64,000 nucleotides of DNA from Coptis chinensis. Its lineage: Eukaryota; Streptophyta; Magnoliopsida; Ranunculales; Ranunculaceae. Shown here one piece after another: positions 37,843 to 48,365 of this stretch. Below the pieces are notes generated by a model that made no database searches, was not told the DNA's origin, and was given only the letters and a program-made list of their open reading frames with translations. The stretch covers positions 52,593,001 to 52,657,000 of the forward strand of contig CM027380.1 in assembly GCA_015680905.1 (NCBI GenBank), read 5' to 3'. Made by a program: the position numbers and the translations under genes. The first letter of the stretch is position 1; the number at the start of each line of letters is the position of its first letter.

Positions 37843-38740
37843 CTTTCAAACTTTGGCGGGATGTTTGTAGAGAGAAGAGAGAGATTCTGGTAAACGGTTA
37901 GTTATTACCTCGTACCTTTTCCAGTTTCGAGGCGAGCTCGGATATCTCAGTTTGATCCAATTAGGGTTGAAACCGTTTTGATATATCATAATATGTCAGA
38001 GATATCAAGCCACTACAGTCGGTATTTCCCCACCTTAACTATTAGAAAATTAATAGAGGGAGAACCGATTGAGGAGCTTACCAAATTGATCTTTCACTTT
38101 TGAGCTACCCACAATTAAACTGCCGAAAGACGGATCTCATCACAGCACCCGAAAAGTAGGGAAAGGAAAGGCTTACCTCACATGCCCGACCCTAACTGAG
38201 TGAATTGAGGGTGTTGAGAAGGAGGAGAATATTCCACTTTGCACTAGTTGGGCAATAAAAAAACTTCCAGTGCAGATTGGAGTTTGGGGAGTTAGTGTGT
38301 GGGAAGAAGACGGGGTAACAGAGAGAGAGAACTCGTGCCCTTATTTTATTTGAGGGATCGTGGATTTCTATCCTTACTAGGATGATGATGGGCGCTTTAA
38401 AGCCCGTGAGCTCTAGGAAACATTTGCGTGTGTCGCTTTTTGTTCAAATTCAAAATACTATAAAAAGTTGACGTGTAGTTTTATCTGTAAGTGACACATT
38501 AAATTTCTCTACTCGTGGCCCATCTGACCAAAGTGACATAGTAAATATCTCTAAACGTGCCGCTTCTGACCAAAGTGACACATAAACCTGATTTCAATTG
38601 TGTCACTTTCTTAAGAAGTGTCACAACTAGCCAAATGTTCTAAACAAGTGACACATAAGATTTTGGTGTGTCACTTTTTTTCAATAAGTGACACGAGGCT
38701 TAAAAAAGAAGTGACACAAAAAGCCCTTCTTTTAGTAGTG

Positions 38741-38743
38741 TTG
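38741..38743. repeat. Right 3-bp target duplication (TTG) of CACTA element A
   Basis: Pairs with TTG at 33359-33361. Confidence 0.85.
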
Positions 38744-40674
38744 GAACCCTTAGGCCTACCCCTACTCCGCTTACCATGGCGTTTCTTTTTGCTACTTGAA
38801 TTCTGAAGTTGCCTCTACTGGTCGCTCTCTATTCCTTCCTCTACTCCCATATTTCCAGTATCAGTCATATTCGTATCATTCTTTTGGTGTAAAGGAGTAT
38901 CCATGATGGCCAAAGGCTCAGTAACCTTGTCGCTGAAGTAGGGAGTTTCTTCCACTGACAACACATCTTCTGACAGTTCCCCTTCCCCAATGCCTTCTGA
39001 ACATCTAACAAACTCTACCAGTTCTACCTCAAACTCCGCCATAGCAGCTGACTCCTCTGAATTGACTATCTGCTCTAAAGTGTCTACGTAAGATACCATA
39101 GGTAGATTTTGAGGTTAAGGGTGGAATTTGAGCCGAGGGCTCGGAGCTTGGCTTGGGCTTGGCTCGTTTAAGATTGGCTCGAGCTCGCTTGTTTACTATA
39201 TGAGCCGAGCTCGAGCTCAAATTAAAACTCGTGTAACAAATGAGCTTGATGAAGCTCGGCTCGTTTAGCTCAAATAACATATTTATAGTGTAAAATGACC
39301 GAGCGGCTCAGGCTCGGCTCGGGCTTGGCTCGTTTAAGCTCGGATCGAGCTCGCTCGTTTAACTATATGAGCCGAGCTCGAGCTCAATTTAAAGCTCGTG
39401 TAATTAGCGAGCCGAGCTTGAGCATGGTAAAGCTCGGCTTGTTTAGCTCGAATTCCACCCTTAGATTTTGTTGTAGTCTGACATCGGTGTCTACTCCATA
39501 CTCTACTTGAGTATGGTTATGGTCCACTATCATTATCTCATTAGTTGCATCACCTTCAGTAGGACCATTGTTCACTATGTCATTATTCTCCTCCATTTCA
39601 ACCACCTCTGTATTCGGCTGATTTATCTCTACATTTTCAGTGATAACCACTCCTTCGTTAGCACTGTTGCTATTAGTTCCTGAATTATTTGCTGGCTCCT
39701 GCTCTACCACGACTTCCTATTGGCGTTGAACCCATACTGTTCTTCGAACATTGACATTGTTTGTTACAGTCTCTGTACTGCGTGGGACTCTGAAGCACTT
39801 GTCAGTGAGATGACCAAAAGCTTTACAGTTATCACACTTCTTTGGAACCCATGAATACTCCACTCTTACAGTTCTATTATCCCTTTTTTCCATTTCAATC
39901 TCGAAGGACAGAGGTAACTCTGAGGATATTTCAACTTTTATGCAGACTCTTGCAAAAGTAATTCTCTTTTTTTTATGCAGTAGCCTCGTCCATTAGCAGG
40001 GGTTTACCCAATCTACTGGCCACAACACCTAAACCTTCATCTGACCATAGTTCTTTGGGTACATCAAAAAGATTAACCCATATTGGTATGCCTTTGATTG
40101 TTTTCCTCCTCTTCTCAACATCCTGAGACCATGGTGTGACTATAAAGCAATTTCCAGCCATATATATGGGTCCTAACTCCATGACATAAAGTTTATCCTC
40201 CTCATTTGTGAACTTGAAGTAGAACAAATCTGAGTCGGCTATCATTTCAAAGTCCCCTTTTGCTTTCCATTTCTTAGTTAAAAATTGCTTCACAAACGGA
40301 AAAGACATACGATTTTCCAAGAAAAATCCCACTATATAATCTTGCCACATACTGATTCCTCTGGATATGATATCTGTTGGAATTATAGTGACTCCATTAA
40401 CAACCTCAGCTGCATACTGCTTAAGAGGGTTAAAAGCTATAGCTTTACCTTTGTTGAACAACGAACTCCATGAGTTTCTTTGAGTTGGAACCACCTCACA
40501 AGCTTCTTCTTGAGTAGCTAGTGGGACAACTTCAGATGAACTTTGCCCACTCTCTCCATTGTTAGAGAGAGGCGGGAAGTCTTGAACATTTGCTAAAGAT
40601 CTATTCATATTTGATTCCACTAATGAACTCACACTGTTAGCAATGGAGGATTTTACCAAAAGTGGAAAAAACAT
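38744..40674 (-). pseudogene. LINE ORF1: DUF4283 domain plus CCHC zinc knuckle
   Basis: From the minus-strand start at 40674 (MFFPLLVKSSIANS...) a 233-codon open stretch holds a DUF4283-type RNA-binding region (DIISRGISMWQDYIVGFFLE ... KGIPIWVNLFDVPKELWSDE). After a break, a zinc knuckle CDNCKAFGHLTDKC lies near 39800-39840. An acidic linker follows, and then a basic tail (SSSKKKRHGKRSRGRPKGS) at the CACTA junction. With the CACTA and one TTG removed, the ORF1 stop TAA directly abuts the ORF2 ATG. This is the usual nucleic-acid-binding partner of plant L1 ORF2. It is interrupted by a MITE and at least two further breaks. Confidence 0.75.
39118..39461. mobile_element. MITE with AGGGTGGAATT ends inside LINE ORF1
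   Basis: The ends are AGGGTGGAATTTGAGC and, on the other strand, AGGGTGGAATTCGAGC. A 9-bp TAGATTTTG lies at 39103-39111 and again at 39462-39470, the latter directly abutting the right end. The left copy is separated from the element by six bases (AGGTTA). A 9-bp duplication suggests a Mutator-like origin. The inside is GC-rich and made of two copies of a block dominated by GAGCTCG and GGCTCG words (about 39140-39235 and 39300-39410). No coding capacity. Confidence 0.65.
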
Positions 40675-40837
40675 GTAGAGATAGAAGATAGGAACGCTCT
40701 ACCTAATAACTTTTGCTATTCTAGGAAAGGAATAGAGCACTATATAAACTAATGCAACTTAAGTTATTTCGCTGCAGGTCGCCCCTAAAAAGGTCCCCAT
40801 GTCCAAACTCAATTAAGTGGAAACAGTTAGGTTATCA

Positions 40838-42478
40838 TAACTTCTTCTATTATACTTAGTTTGTTTATATTAGGATTTTATTCCCGTCTTTCTTTTGTCT
40901 TTGCATCCGTTTGATTTAATTATTGGTTTCATGCATTCTTATCGATATTTGATTATTTTATGTTGCATCTTTATATGTTGTGCATGTCACAGAGCATGCA
41001 TGAGTTGTGTTAAATGTAACACGCTTGTAAGATTTTTTTTGTTTTTTTTGTCATCGATTTGTTATATGTTGTATGACGGATGATGCATCGTATATATTAT
41101 GCCATGTGTATATATTATCTTATGTAGTATACAATGTTTTTACAAAACTATCCCATGTCTTATGTCTTCCATTACATTGTTCACAACAAATATCTTATAT
41201 CAGGAACTGAGAAAGGAAAAATCTAGAGGGAAAGACAAAGCAAATGAGCAAGAGGAAGAGCAAGAGGTAGTGAGGAACAAAAAGAGAAATGTAACTCCAT
41301 TCCGGAGTGGAATGTCATCTTTGGTAAAGCTTATGGGTGAACACTCTTTTAAAAGTGCAATCAAAGAGTGTCACTTGGAAGACATGAAGAAAACCTTCCC
41401 ACTGTTCAAATGTTGCTATGATTTGAAGCTGTCGAGAAGATGGTTTCGAAGTCTAGTCAAGTCATCAAGACTATCATTGAAGCATTCAAGGCAGAGGAGG
41501 GGTGTTTCATAATACACGGAGTTAGTGTGCAACTAACTCCAAAGGATGTGAGCCTGACTTTTGGGCTTCCAAAGTAGGGCGAGAATGTTGTTGAAGTAGT
41601 AAGTAAACCAGACAAGAAGTTGTTGAGTGAGGATGCACTTGATTTTAAAGTGAAATACTTCAATGCTAGCATCATCTTACTTCTGAAATTCGGAGTGCAC
41701 TAGAAGGAGTTGTGAAGAAAGAAGATAAGGAGTCAATATCCGACTTTGGCAAGTTGATGGTGTTGTTTATGCTCAACTCCGTTATCACACCCCGAATTTC
41801 GACAAAATTCGGAAAAACATTATTTGTCCCCGACTCTTCGATTTCCGAGGTGTGACGCACTCTCCACTCCCAAAAACCCATAAACAGTTTAACAATATGC
41901 GGATAATTAAAACCAATAAAATTTTTAACTTAAACAACAGTCATCTTCATTACCAAAAACAATTTACAAATGAAAATGCAAATAACCTTATCTCAACTGA
42001 AAATCTATATCACCTCAAAGGGAAAACAAAACTTATCCCGAGATGCAATGCTAACGCAAAACCACAAGCAAAGAACCAATCTTCTTCATCACTAAACCTC
42101 GTCAAGACTTATCAACTATGTTCATTTATCGAGCACACCCGATAAGCAAACATGCAAATCGGGTCAACATTATAAACAATCTTTGGTGTGAGTAGCCCTA
42201 AAGTACAACATATAATTATACATATATATATATACAATCCATACGGCAGTTAGTTCCTCCACCGGAGCTTTTTAACTTTCAACGACTAACATAACAACCT
42301 TTTAGTACAATAATTAAAGGCAGGTAGTTCCTCCATCGAGGTTTTAACTTCCAACAACTAATACGACATTCTTAACTACAATAAGTAAGGCAGATAGTTC
42401 CTTCATCGAGGCCTTTAACTTCCCACTAACCACACAACAAACTATACATCTAATAAAATAAGTGTAGTTCCTCCATCG
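40838..42478. repeat. Large direct repeat, copy 1 (pairs with 62396-64000)
   Basis: From TAACTTCTTCT onward the sequence matches 62396 to the window end, through noncoding leader, pseudogene exon, solo-LTR insertion point and the first part of that LTR. The left flanks differ: LINE side here, Athila-like integrase side at 62395. The copies differ mainly by small changes at CAG, CTG and CCG sites. Confidence 0.9.
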
Positions 42479-42500
42479 AGGTTTTAGGTTCTAACTAAAC
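42245..42500. repeat. Tandem repeat of about 70 bp in the solo LTR, four units
   Basis: Each unit contains GTAGTTCCTCCATCGAGG followed by TTTAACTTCCAACAACTAA-like sequence. The same array is visible at 63770-64000 in the second copy and runs off the window. Confidence 0.75.
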
Positions 42501-42792
42501 AAATAACCAACCAAACATATTACCATAATTAGATTATTTCAGCTTTTTTTGCGTGTCCCTAAAATTCACGTCAGATCTATGTCTTACCTAGTTTCCCGGC
42601 TACCACAATCGCTACCCAACTAGAACATGTACATCCACATGCCTCCCCTTATATAATGTACCCACTCGTGCGTAACCACCACGGCGGGATGCCGCGACAC
42701 CAGATAAATCCTCACATGGAAGCCATTATATAAGTAATGCCCCTATTCGCATAAAATATCGCGTCCTCGCTCCAATATTTATAACGGAATAA

Positions 42793-42960
42793 TCAAGCCA
42801 CTATTCGGCTACGATTGCCCAACACATGGGTCAATCAACATCTCATATATATACAACATCTTATATATCAACATCTTATATATCAAGCCACTATTCGGCT
42901 ACGATTGCCCAACACATGGGTCAATCAACATCTCATATATATACAACATCTTATATATCA
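42793..42960. repeat. 90-bp tandem duplication in the solo LTR
   Basis: TCAAGCCACTATTCGGCTAC recurs at 42793 and 42883, and the copies are essentially identical to their ends (ATACAACATCTTATATATCA). Confidence 0.85.
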
Positions 42961-43686
42961 AATACGCCCACACAGGGCAGATCACATGAGTTGTGGTAGT
43001 CAGGTTCTAGGATTTTCGTTACGTAATTTATTCAGGTGTCATACATTAATGACTCATAATAATTCCACTATATCACGTGCAGGTCAATTGCCTTATTGCA
43101 CTAAGCCACAATATATAGAAATATCTCAATTATATCTCATAGTCACTTTCATTCTTTCACGTGCCAATATATTATTGCACTACGCCACAATCCCGTGGGT
43201 AAATATTCACCAATACTATATTAGCATCTCTCATATAAAATAATGGAGTGTATATACATTTCTCCAAGATATTGCATTAATATATATATCCCAGCATATT
43301 ATCTCATGTCACAATGCTTCAACGTATCACATACATTTTTATTATAACGTATTAGGAATATAATATCTCATAATATCTCAATATCGTCACGTGTCAAAAA
43401 TACACAACATCAAGGTCAAATTTTTCTTAGATAATGACCACCAAATTATACAAGCTTCCACAGCATTTTATTACTATATGTGTCCATATAATATACACAT
43501 AAACGAAGACAAATAAACAAATCACCGATCCACAATCAAAGCCCAATATATATATGCTTTACACACTACTCACGTCAAATCTAAATTAGATAATGACAAA
43601 CCAAGTTATACAATCTCAACAATATTTTATTACTATATTTATCCATATAATCAAATATGTGAAAAACTAGAAAAGTCAATATTCCC

Positions 43687-43965
43687 AGTCAATGGTCAAA
43701 GTCAACGGTCAACAGTCAAAGTCAACGGTCTACGGTCAAAGTCAACGGTCAAAGGTCAACACATCCTGGTCAAGGTCAAACTCAACACATCATGGTCAAG
43801 GTCAAACTCAACATGTCATGGTCAAAGTCAAAGTCAACATGTCTTGGTCAAAGTCAAACTGTCATCGTCAAAGTCAACAGGTCCTGGTCAAAGTCAAACT
43901 GTCATCGTCAAAGTCAAACTGTCGTTTCCGTGTTCGACAGGTTCATGGTCATAGCCATGGTTCAT
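43687..43965. promoter_or_regulatory. Dense GTCAA (W-box core) array in the solo LTR
   Basis: I count about 26 GTCAA pentamers in 280 bp, mostly as GTCAAAGTCAAC or GGTCAA. Read on the minus strand these are TTGAC, the core bound by plant WRKY factors. The repeat is decayed and tandem. The open frame it makes (KVNGQQSKSTVYGQSQ...) is a by-product of its periodicity. A regulatory role is inferred. Confidence 0.45.
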
Positions 43966-44019
43966 GGCTAAGGTCAAAGGTGCATGGCTCATGGGCTCCT
44001 GACCACGGTCCTGGTTCGG

Positions 44020-44410
44020 ACCCAACTGGCCAAGCCCAAACCTTAGAACCCGAAAGTCTAAAAGTCCACTTATTTATTTTACCTAACCCAATTAGATCTA
44101 TTTTAAGTCCAATGGACTGGTCCATGCAATATTAGATACGGGCCCAAAAACTTTAGACTGAACTGGCCCAAAACTAATTGGAGAAGGCCCAAACAAAACT
44201 TAATTAAACTGGTCCAAAAATACAAATGAAACGGGCCCATAGACTAATATTAGAACTGGTCCCAAACTTAATTAAATCGGGCCCAAACAAAACAATCTAA
44301 TCCGGCCCAAAACAACTTAACTAAAAACCGGCCCAACCAAACTAAAATAGAATCGGGCCCAACAACAAAACAAGGTCGGCCCAAGGAAACCGACCCAGGC
44401 CCAATTCGGT
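44020..44410. promoter_or_regulatory. Cluster of GGCCCA motifs in the solo LTR
   Basis: About a dozen copies of GGCCCA, many as CGGCCCAAAAC or GGGCCCA, occur in 400 bp. TGGGCC/GGCCCA is the site II/TCP-type element of many plant promoters. They may also be remnants of a short tandem repeat. Confidence 0.35.
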
Positions 44411-45879
44411 CTACAGCAGGTCGTCTTCTCCAAATTTCTCTCCCTCCAGCCACTTTCCAGCCACCAGCCACCACCCACCGGCGCTCAAAACCAAACCTAA
44501 CTAACTCGGTTTTGTACCCCCCGAAAACCCCCATCTTTTTCTACCCTCAAACTCGAGTTCCTCACCTCACATCAGCGCCAGTGCGAATTTCAGCCCAAAT
44601 CGCGCCGCCATTGATGCTCCTCCGGAGCTTCAACAGCCCACCCTCACTACACCACTCAATCCTACAACCACCAACCCATAACACAAACAAATCAGTTCAC
44701 AACAACGAAAAATCCAAACAAAACCCAACCCACAAACAGCCCAACCGTCGGCGCCATTAGCGCCTCCAACCAAGCTTTGGCAGCACCTCTAATCTCCATC
44801 TCGACCACAGTATTCCATCCCCCACTAACCTCCAACAATACAAACCCACAACAACATAAAAACGAGTTCAAAACAGCCATAGACAGGACGCCATTGATGC
44901 TCTGTCGAAGCTTCGACAGTTTACCCAACTCACAAAGTTTGGACAGTTTAATACAAATCCGAATTTAATAAAATTTAATAACACAAAAAAAGCACTAATT
45001 CCGGCCGGGATAATGAATAGTATAAAACGAAACAATATACACCGATGTGTGTAACTACAAATCCGTTGAAATAGCAAAATAGCTACTCACTCAGATGAGC
45101 GACTCGACGAATCCTCCTAGCCGATCGATTCGTCATGGGCCTCCGCCCAAAGAAACCAGCCTCTCTCTCCATTTCCATTTCATTATTTTATTATTCTCTA
45201 AACCCTATTTTCCAGAACAATGTGTTTATATACTTTGGGTCCCAACCAAGCCTCAACACTGCACTTCGAGCCCAAAACCAGTCCACGTGATCTAAATCCA
45301 ATCCAACCGATTTTTAAATAAATAAATTTAATTAATTAATAAATAGATAAAAACGTATTTTAAAAATACGGACGTTACATCCGTCTTCTTCACAAAATCA
45401 AATTTTAGTCTAGCTTCAACATACATGTAATACGTCTATAGTTTCGAAGAAATGAATAAGGTGTTGTGGGCAACAACAATCTCCTCCCACATGATGAAGC
45501 AGATTATAAAACATAGTGTTAAAAGCCCAGTGAGCACTGCTACATGTGTGGTACAACTACTTGTAAGTATTTAACCCACTTTAGTGGTATTATAGGTTTC
45601 ATTATTGAGTGATTAAATAATAACTGTGTTTTTTTTATTTCATTTTTTTCAATGATAGTAATCGGTTCTCATGAAAGCATCTGATGGACTTCACCTCACC
45701 GGTCAAGGATTATGAAACGCAATACCCTAGGTGCGCAAAGTGGAGTCTGAGTGTGCTCAATCACAAGTTCCCACAAGTAGTAGGTGAGGGGATGGACAAA
45801 AAGAGTAAAACAAAGGTAAGTTTTGTATTTGATAAGTTAGCACCTAAAGATGAGCATGTAAGTTGATAACTTGAATTGT

Positions 45880-46215
45880 AAATTGTAAGTCAGTTTTCTA
45901 ACCCACACACTATATAAGGGATAAAGAGAGAGAGTGAAATAACTTTTTCTATGTGAGAAAGTTAGAGTAAACTTTTCTAGGGTTTCCTTGGGAGAGAACA
46001 AAAGAGAGATTTGTGAGAGCATTTTTTGTGAGTGAGAGAGATCATTCCAAGTGAGTGAAGTGAGAGCTCCTCTTTGTAATCCTCTATCTTGTTCATCTAG
46101 TAAATCATTGATCTTGCTGTGTGGATGTAGGCACATTGCCGAACCACGATTAATCCTCCTCTTGTGTGAGTGGGTTCTTTACATAGTCTCTACACTAGTT
46201 TAAGCTTATTTGTTG
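45880..46215 (+). repeat. Possible partial Ty1/copia-like LTR in an intron
   Basis: CACTATATAAGGGATAAAG is followed by AG-rich sequence, then CATTGCCGAACCACGATTAA and TTGTGTGAGTGGGTTC. This succession resembles the TATA, R and U5 portion of copia LTRs. Clear ends and a target duplication were not found. Confidence 0.25.
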
Positions 46216-47305
46216 ATATTGTTGATTGGGTTTAATGCTTAAGTTATTTGTTGGAACTTTTGTCTTGTGTGAAAGATCACTCCTTTGGTGGTTGATCTAG
46301 TTGTAGTTGCACGTTTATGCGATCAGTCGCAACATAAATTATTATACCAATAATATGACATTTATACCAATAATATGGCATATATCAATAAAATTATGGA
46401 TTATATGTTAGTCATGATAAATAATGGGATGTAGTTGTGGAGTATGTAATTTGAACTTCTTAATTGAATTTAAGTGTCCTTTCAGGCTAAAATTCCCTTG
46501 AAAATTAGTAAGGAGCTTAGAGATATCACCGATGATGAACAAATCCTTCTAACCCGATTGTATGAACTGAAAGAGACTGAGACTGCATTAGAGATATGGA
46601 GGAGAAAACTGGTAAAGCCCCGAGCTGAGAATGTGCGACTTTGGAAAAATTACCTTGAGCTGATTGAAACAAAATGGAGCAAGGAATATGATTTTGGTCA
46701 AACAGGTGGGCACATGGAAGAGGGAGGTTTGATGGATGATGATAGCCCTGGCACGGATACTCATGATGAATTCTCCGGTACAAACTCCACACCGATGGAA
46801 GGATCCACCCAAATTGTTGTTAATTTGCAACAAAATGATAGTGACCCAATGATGGTAGAGCCAGAAATTGAAGAGGAGAGGAAAAAAGATTATTTGGGTG
46901 AAACAGGTGCAAATATGGGAGATGGAGGCTTGATGGATCATGACATCCCCAACTTCGATACTCCTGCAGATGAATCTCGTGTTAAATGTCTCAGTACAGA
47001 CTCGATTCCAGTGGAAGTACCCATCGAATGGATTATCTGCAACAAGGAGGTGCCTCGGTGATAGAAGAACCACAACTTCAAGAGGAGGGGCGACAACATC
47101 TTCAAGAAGCAGAAGGTCACCTGATTACGATGGAAGAACCCCTTATTCGGGAGGAAATACAGAAGCGAAAAGTCACAATTAGCCCATCTACAATGGTGAA
47201 AAGAGTGAAGGGGGAGGAGAGAAAGCAAGAAAGATAAGAGAAAAATGATAAATACTTTTTGTTATATACAAGAAAGCGAAAAGGAGACCATAGATAGAGA
47301 AGAAG

Positions 47306-47308
47306 AAG
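47306..47308. repeat. Left 3-bp target duplication (AAG) of CACTA element B
   Basis: AAG precedes CACTACACC, and the same AAG follows GGTGTAGTG at 53216-53218. Confidence 0.8.
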
Positions 47309-48228
47309 CACTACACCATAACAGGCTATTTGCAACGGCAAAAAACCGTTGCGAATAATTTTCGCAACGCTTTTTAAGCGTTGCAAATAGGGCGTCGGTA
47401 AAGTGTTGGAAATATTTGCAACGGTTTTTTGCTGTTGCAAACCAAATTTTCCAACGGTTATTAACCGTTGCAAAGTGAAAATTACTAACGGTTAAAAAGC
47501 GTTGCAAAGCAAATTTTCCAACGGTTATTAACCGTTGCAGAGTGACAATTACTAACGGTTAAAAAGCGTTGCGTAATTTGATTTGTAACGATTATTGATT
47601 GATGCTTTAATATTTATTTTTTGCTTTGCAACGGTTTACAACCGTTACTAATATGTTGATATGATAAAAAAAATTATTTTAATTTTTTTCCTGCCCTTAA
47701 CCTGCACCTCCTGATTTCATATAGAAGCAAATAAAATTACAAATGCTTTTTCATACCATTTGACAAATAAATAAACACAAGCAAACGCTTTGAAAAAAAA
47801 AATATTATATTCATTTAACCATATATATAATTTCAAAAGAGTTTTGAGGGTTACAAATTCAAATTTAATAAGGGTTACAAATTTCTATCACGATTTTCCA
47901 AGCAATCCGAATCTTCAAAAATGCAATAAGAAGCATTGAAGCATTAGTGACAATGGCTTCACTCAATATAAATCCTAGTGCCGCTCCACAAAGCCCATCT
48001 AATTCCAAAAAATCACAAAACAAATAATGAACTCGGAAAAACAATCATATTAATTAAATTCATGCAATAAATTAAATACTTGACCCCAAGATAAAGCATT
48101 TGTTGTCTACTCCCATATCTCAACGACGTAAACAATGATTACATAAAATCGGTGCAAAAAAAATACCTTATATAGTAACTTGACGAGTTGAAAATTGAGA
48201 AAATAGAGAGTGGAGTTTAAATTTTTAC

Positions 48229-48365
48229 CTTGATGAGGAGCTTGAGGTAAGTATGACTCATCAGATTGGGAAGCAATTATTTTGGCCTTCTTCCAAAAGC
48301 CCCACATGTCGGTAATATCGGTTGATCCAATAGATGTGTTCTCGATGGAGACCAGCAATCCTTCT
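48229..48365 (-). pseudogene. Captured exon of an unidentified host gene
   Basis: The exon is bounded on the minus strand by TTTTTTAG and a donor CATCAAG before GTAAAAAT, 137 bp without a stop. It reads EGLLVSIENTSIGSTDITDM then WGFWKKAKIIASQSDESYLP and QAPHQ. The composition looks like conserved protein. I cannot name the family. The intact frame hints at recent capture. Confidence 0.4.

Larger units (their letters stand above)
33362..38740. mobile_element. CACTA element A, non-autonomous, carrying host exons
   Basis: The ends are CACTACTAAAGGAAGGGC and, on the opposite strand, CACTACTAAAAGAAGGGC. The inverted repeats match at 29 of 30 positions, and a 3-bp target duplication (TTG) flanks them. 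Both subterminal regions are packed with GTGTCACTTTT and AAAAGTGACAC words in both orientations, as expected of transposase-binding repeats in CACTA elements. No transposase reading frame is seen in 5.4 kb. Instead the interior has minus-strand exon-like pieces at 35131-35475 and 37639-37842. Other interior stretches (34060-35130, 35476-37638 and 37843-38400) are AT-rich without recognisable genes. It inserted between ORF1 and ORF2 of the LINE, so it is younger than the LINE. Confidence 0.9.
29140..40760 (-). mobile_element. L1-type plant LINE, split by a CACTA element and a MITE
   Basis: On the minus strand it reads ORF1 (40674 to 38744), then ORF2 (33342 to 29185), then a short 3' tail. Without the CACTA (33362-38740) and the MITE (39118-39461) it is about 5.9 kb, a normal length for a full plant L1. 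The 3' tail follows the RNase H stop and reads AATTAATACAGGTGGGGG, the usual style of plant LINE ends, but no poly-A and no target duplication are evident. The 5' boundary is set only by loss of LINE-like content before 40838. It is decayed in several places, so it is an old copy. Confidence 0.8.
41783..45379. mobile_element. Solo LTR, 3.6 kb, inserted in the plant-mobile-domain-like gene
   Basis: The 5-bp sequence TCCGT flanks the block at 41778-41782 and 45380-45384, and the host reading frame resumes across it. The ends are TATCACACCCCG and CGGACGTTACA, close to the TGTCACACCCCG...TGTTACA style of long plant Ty3/gypsy LTRs, though the first dinucleotide is TA. No gag or pol domain and no internal direct terminal repeat is seen, so a single long LTR is the best reading. 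It contains several tandem repeats (see separate entries). A TATA-like TATAAAAC lies at about 45021. A second copy of the same insertion starts at about 63331. Confidence 0.65.
41203..47240 (+). pseudogene. Plant-mobile-domain-like gene, split by a solo LTR
   Basis: Exon-like blocks are 41203-41782, 45385-45559, about 45660-45820 and 46485-47240. The first block has a Lys/Glu-rich stretch, then MSSLVKLMGEHSFKSAIKEC, then HGVSVQLTPKDVSLTFGLPK. At the solo LTR, LFMLNSV continues in frame after the insertion as FFTKSNFSLASTYM and MNKVLWATTISSHMMKQIIK, then SPVSTATCVVQLL before a GTAAGT donor. The third block reads SPVKDYETQYPRCAKWSLSV. The fourth is acidic, with two related GGLMD(D/H)D repeats. 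This layout matches plant-mobile-domain/Ulp1-associated proteins, a family spread by and descended from transposons. At least three frameshifts or stops occur outside the LTR. It is non-functional as read, and the family call is from pattern only. Confidence 0.55.

Noticed and set aside
39029-39710. Several open frames on both strands
   Set aside because: They are created by the GAGCTCG-rich MITE interrupting LINE ORF1. Only the ORF1 parts outside 39118-39461 are meaningful.
43692-44135. Open frame of 147 codons rich in VKVN and SQ
   Set aside because: It is produced by the GTCAAAGTCAAC repeat, whose period keeps the frame open. There is no protein-like sequence outside the repeat.
46526-47073. 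Minus-strand open frames opposite the acidic exon
   Set aside because: The plus strand has the protein-like acidic sequence with internal repeats and a splice acceptor. The minus frames look like shadows.
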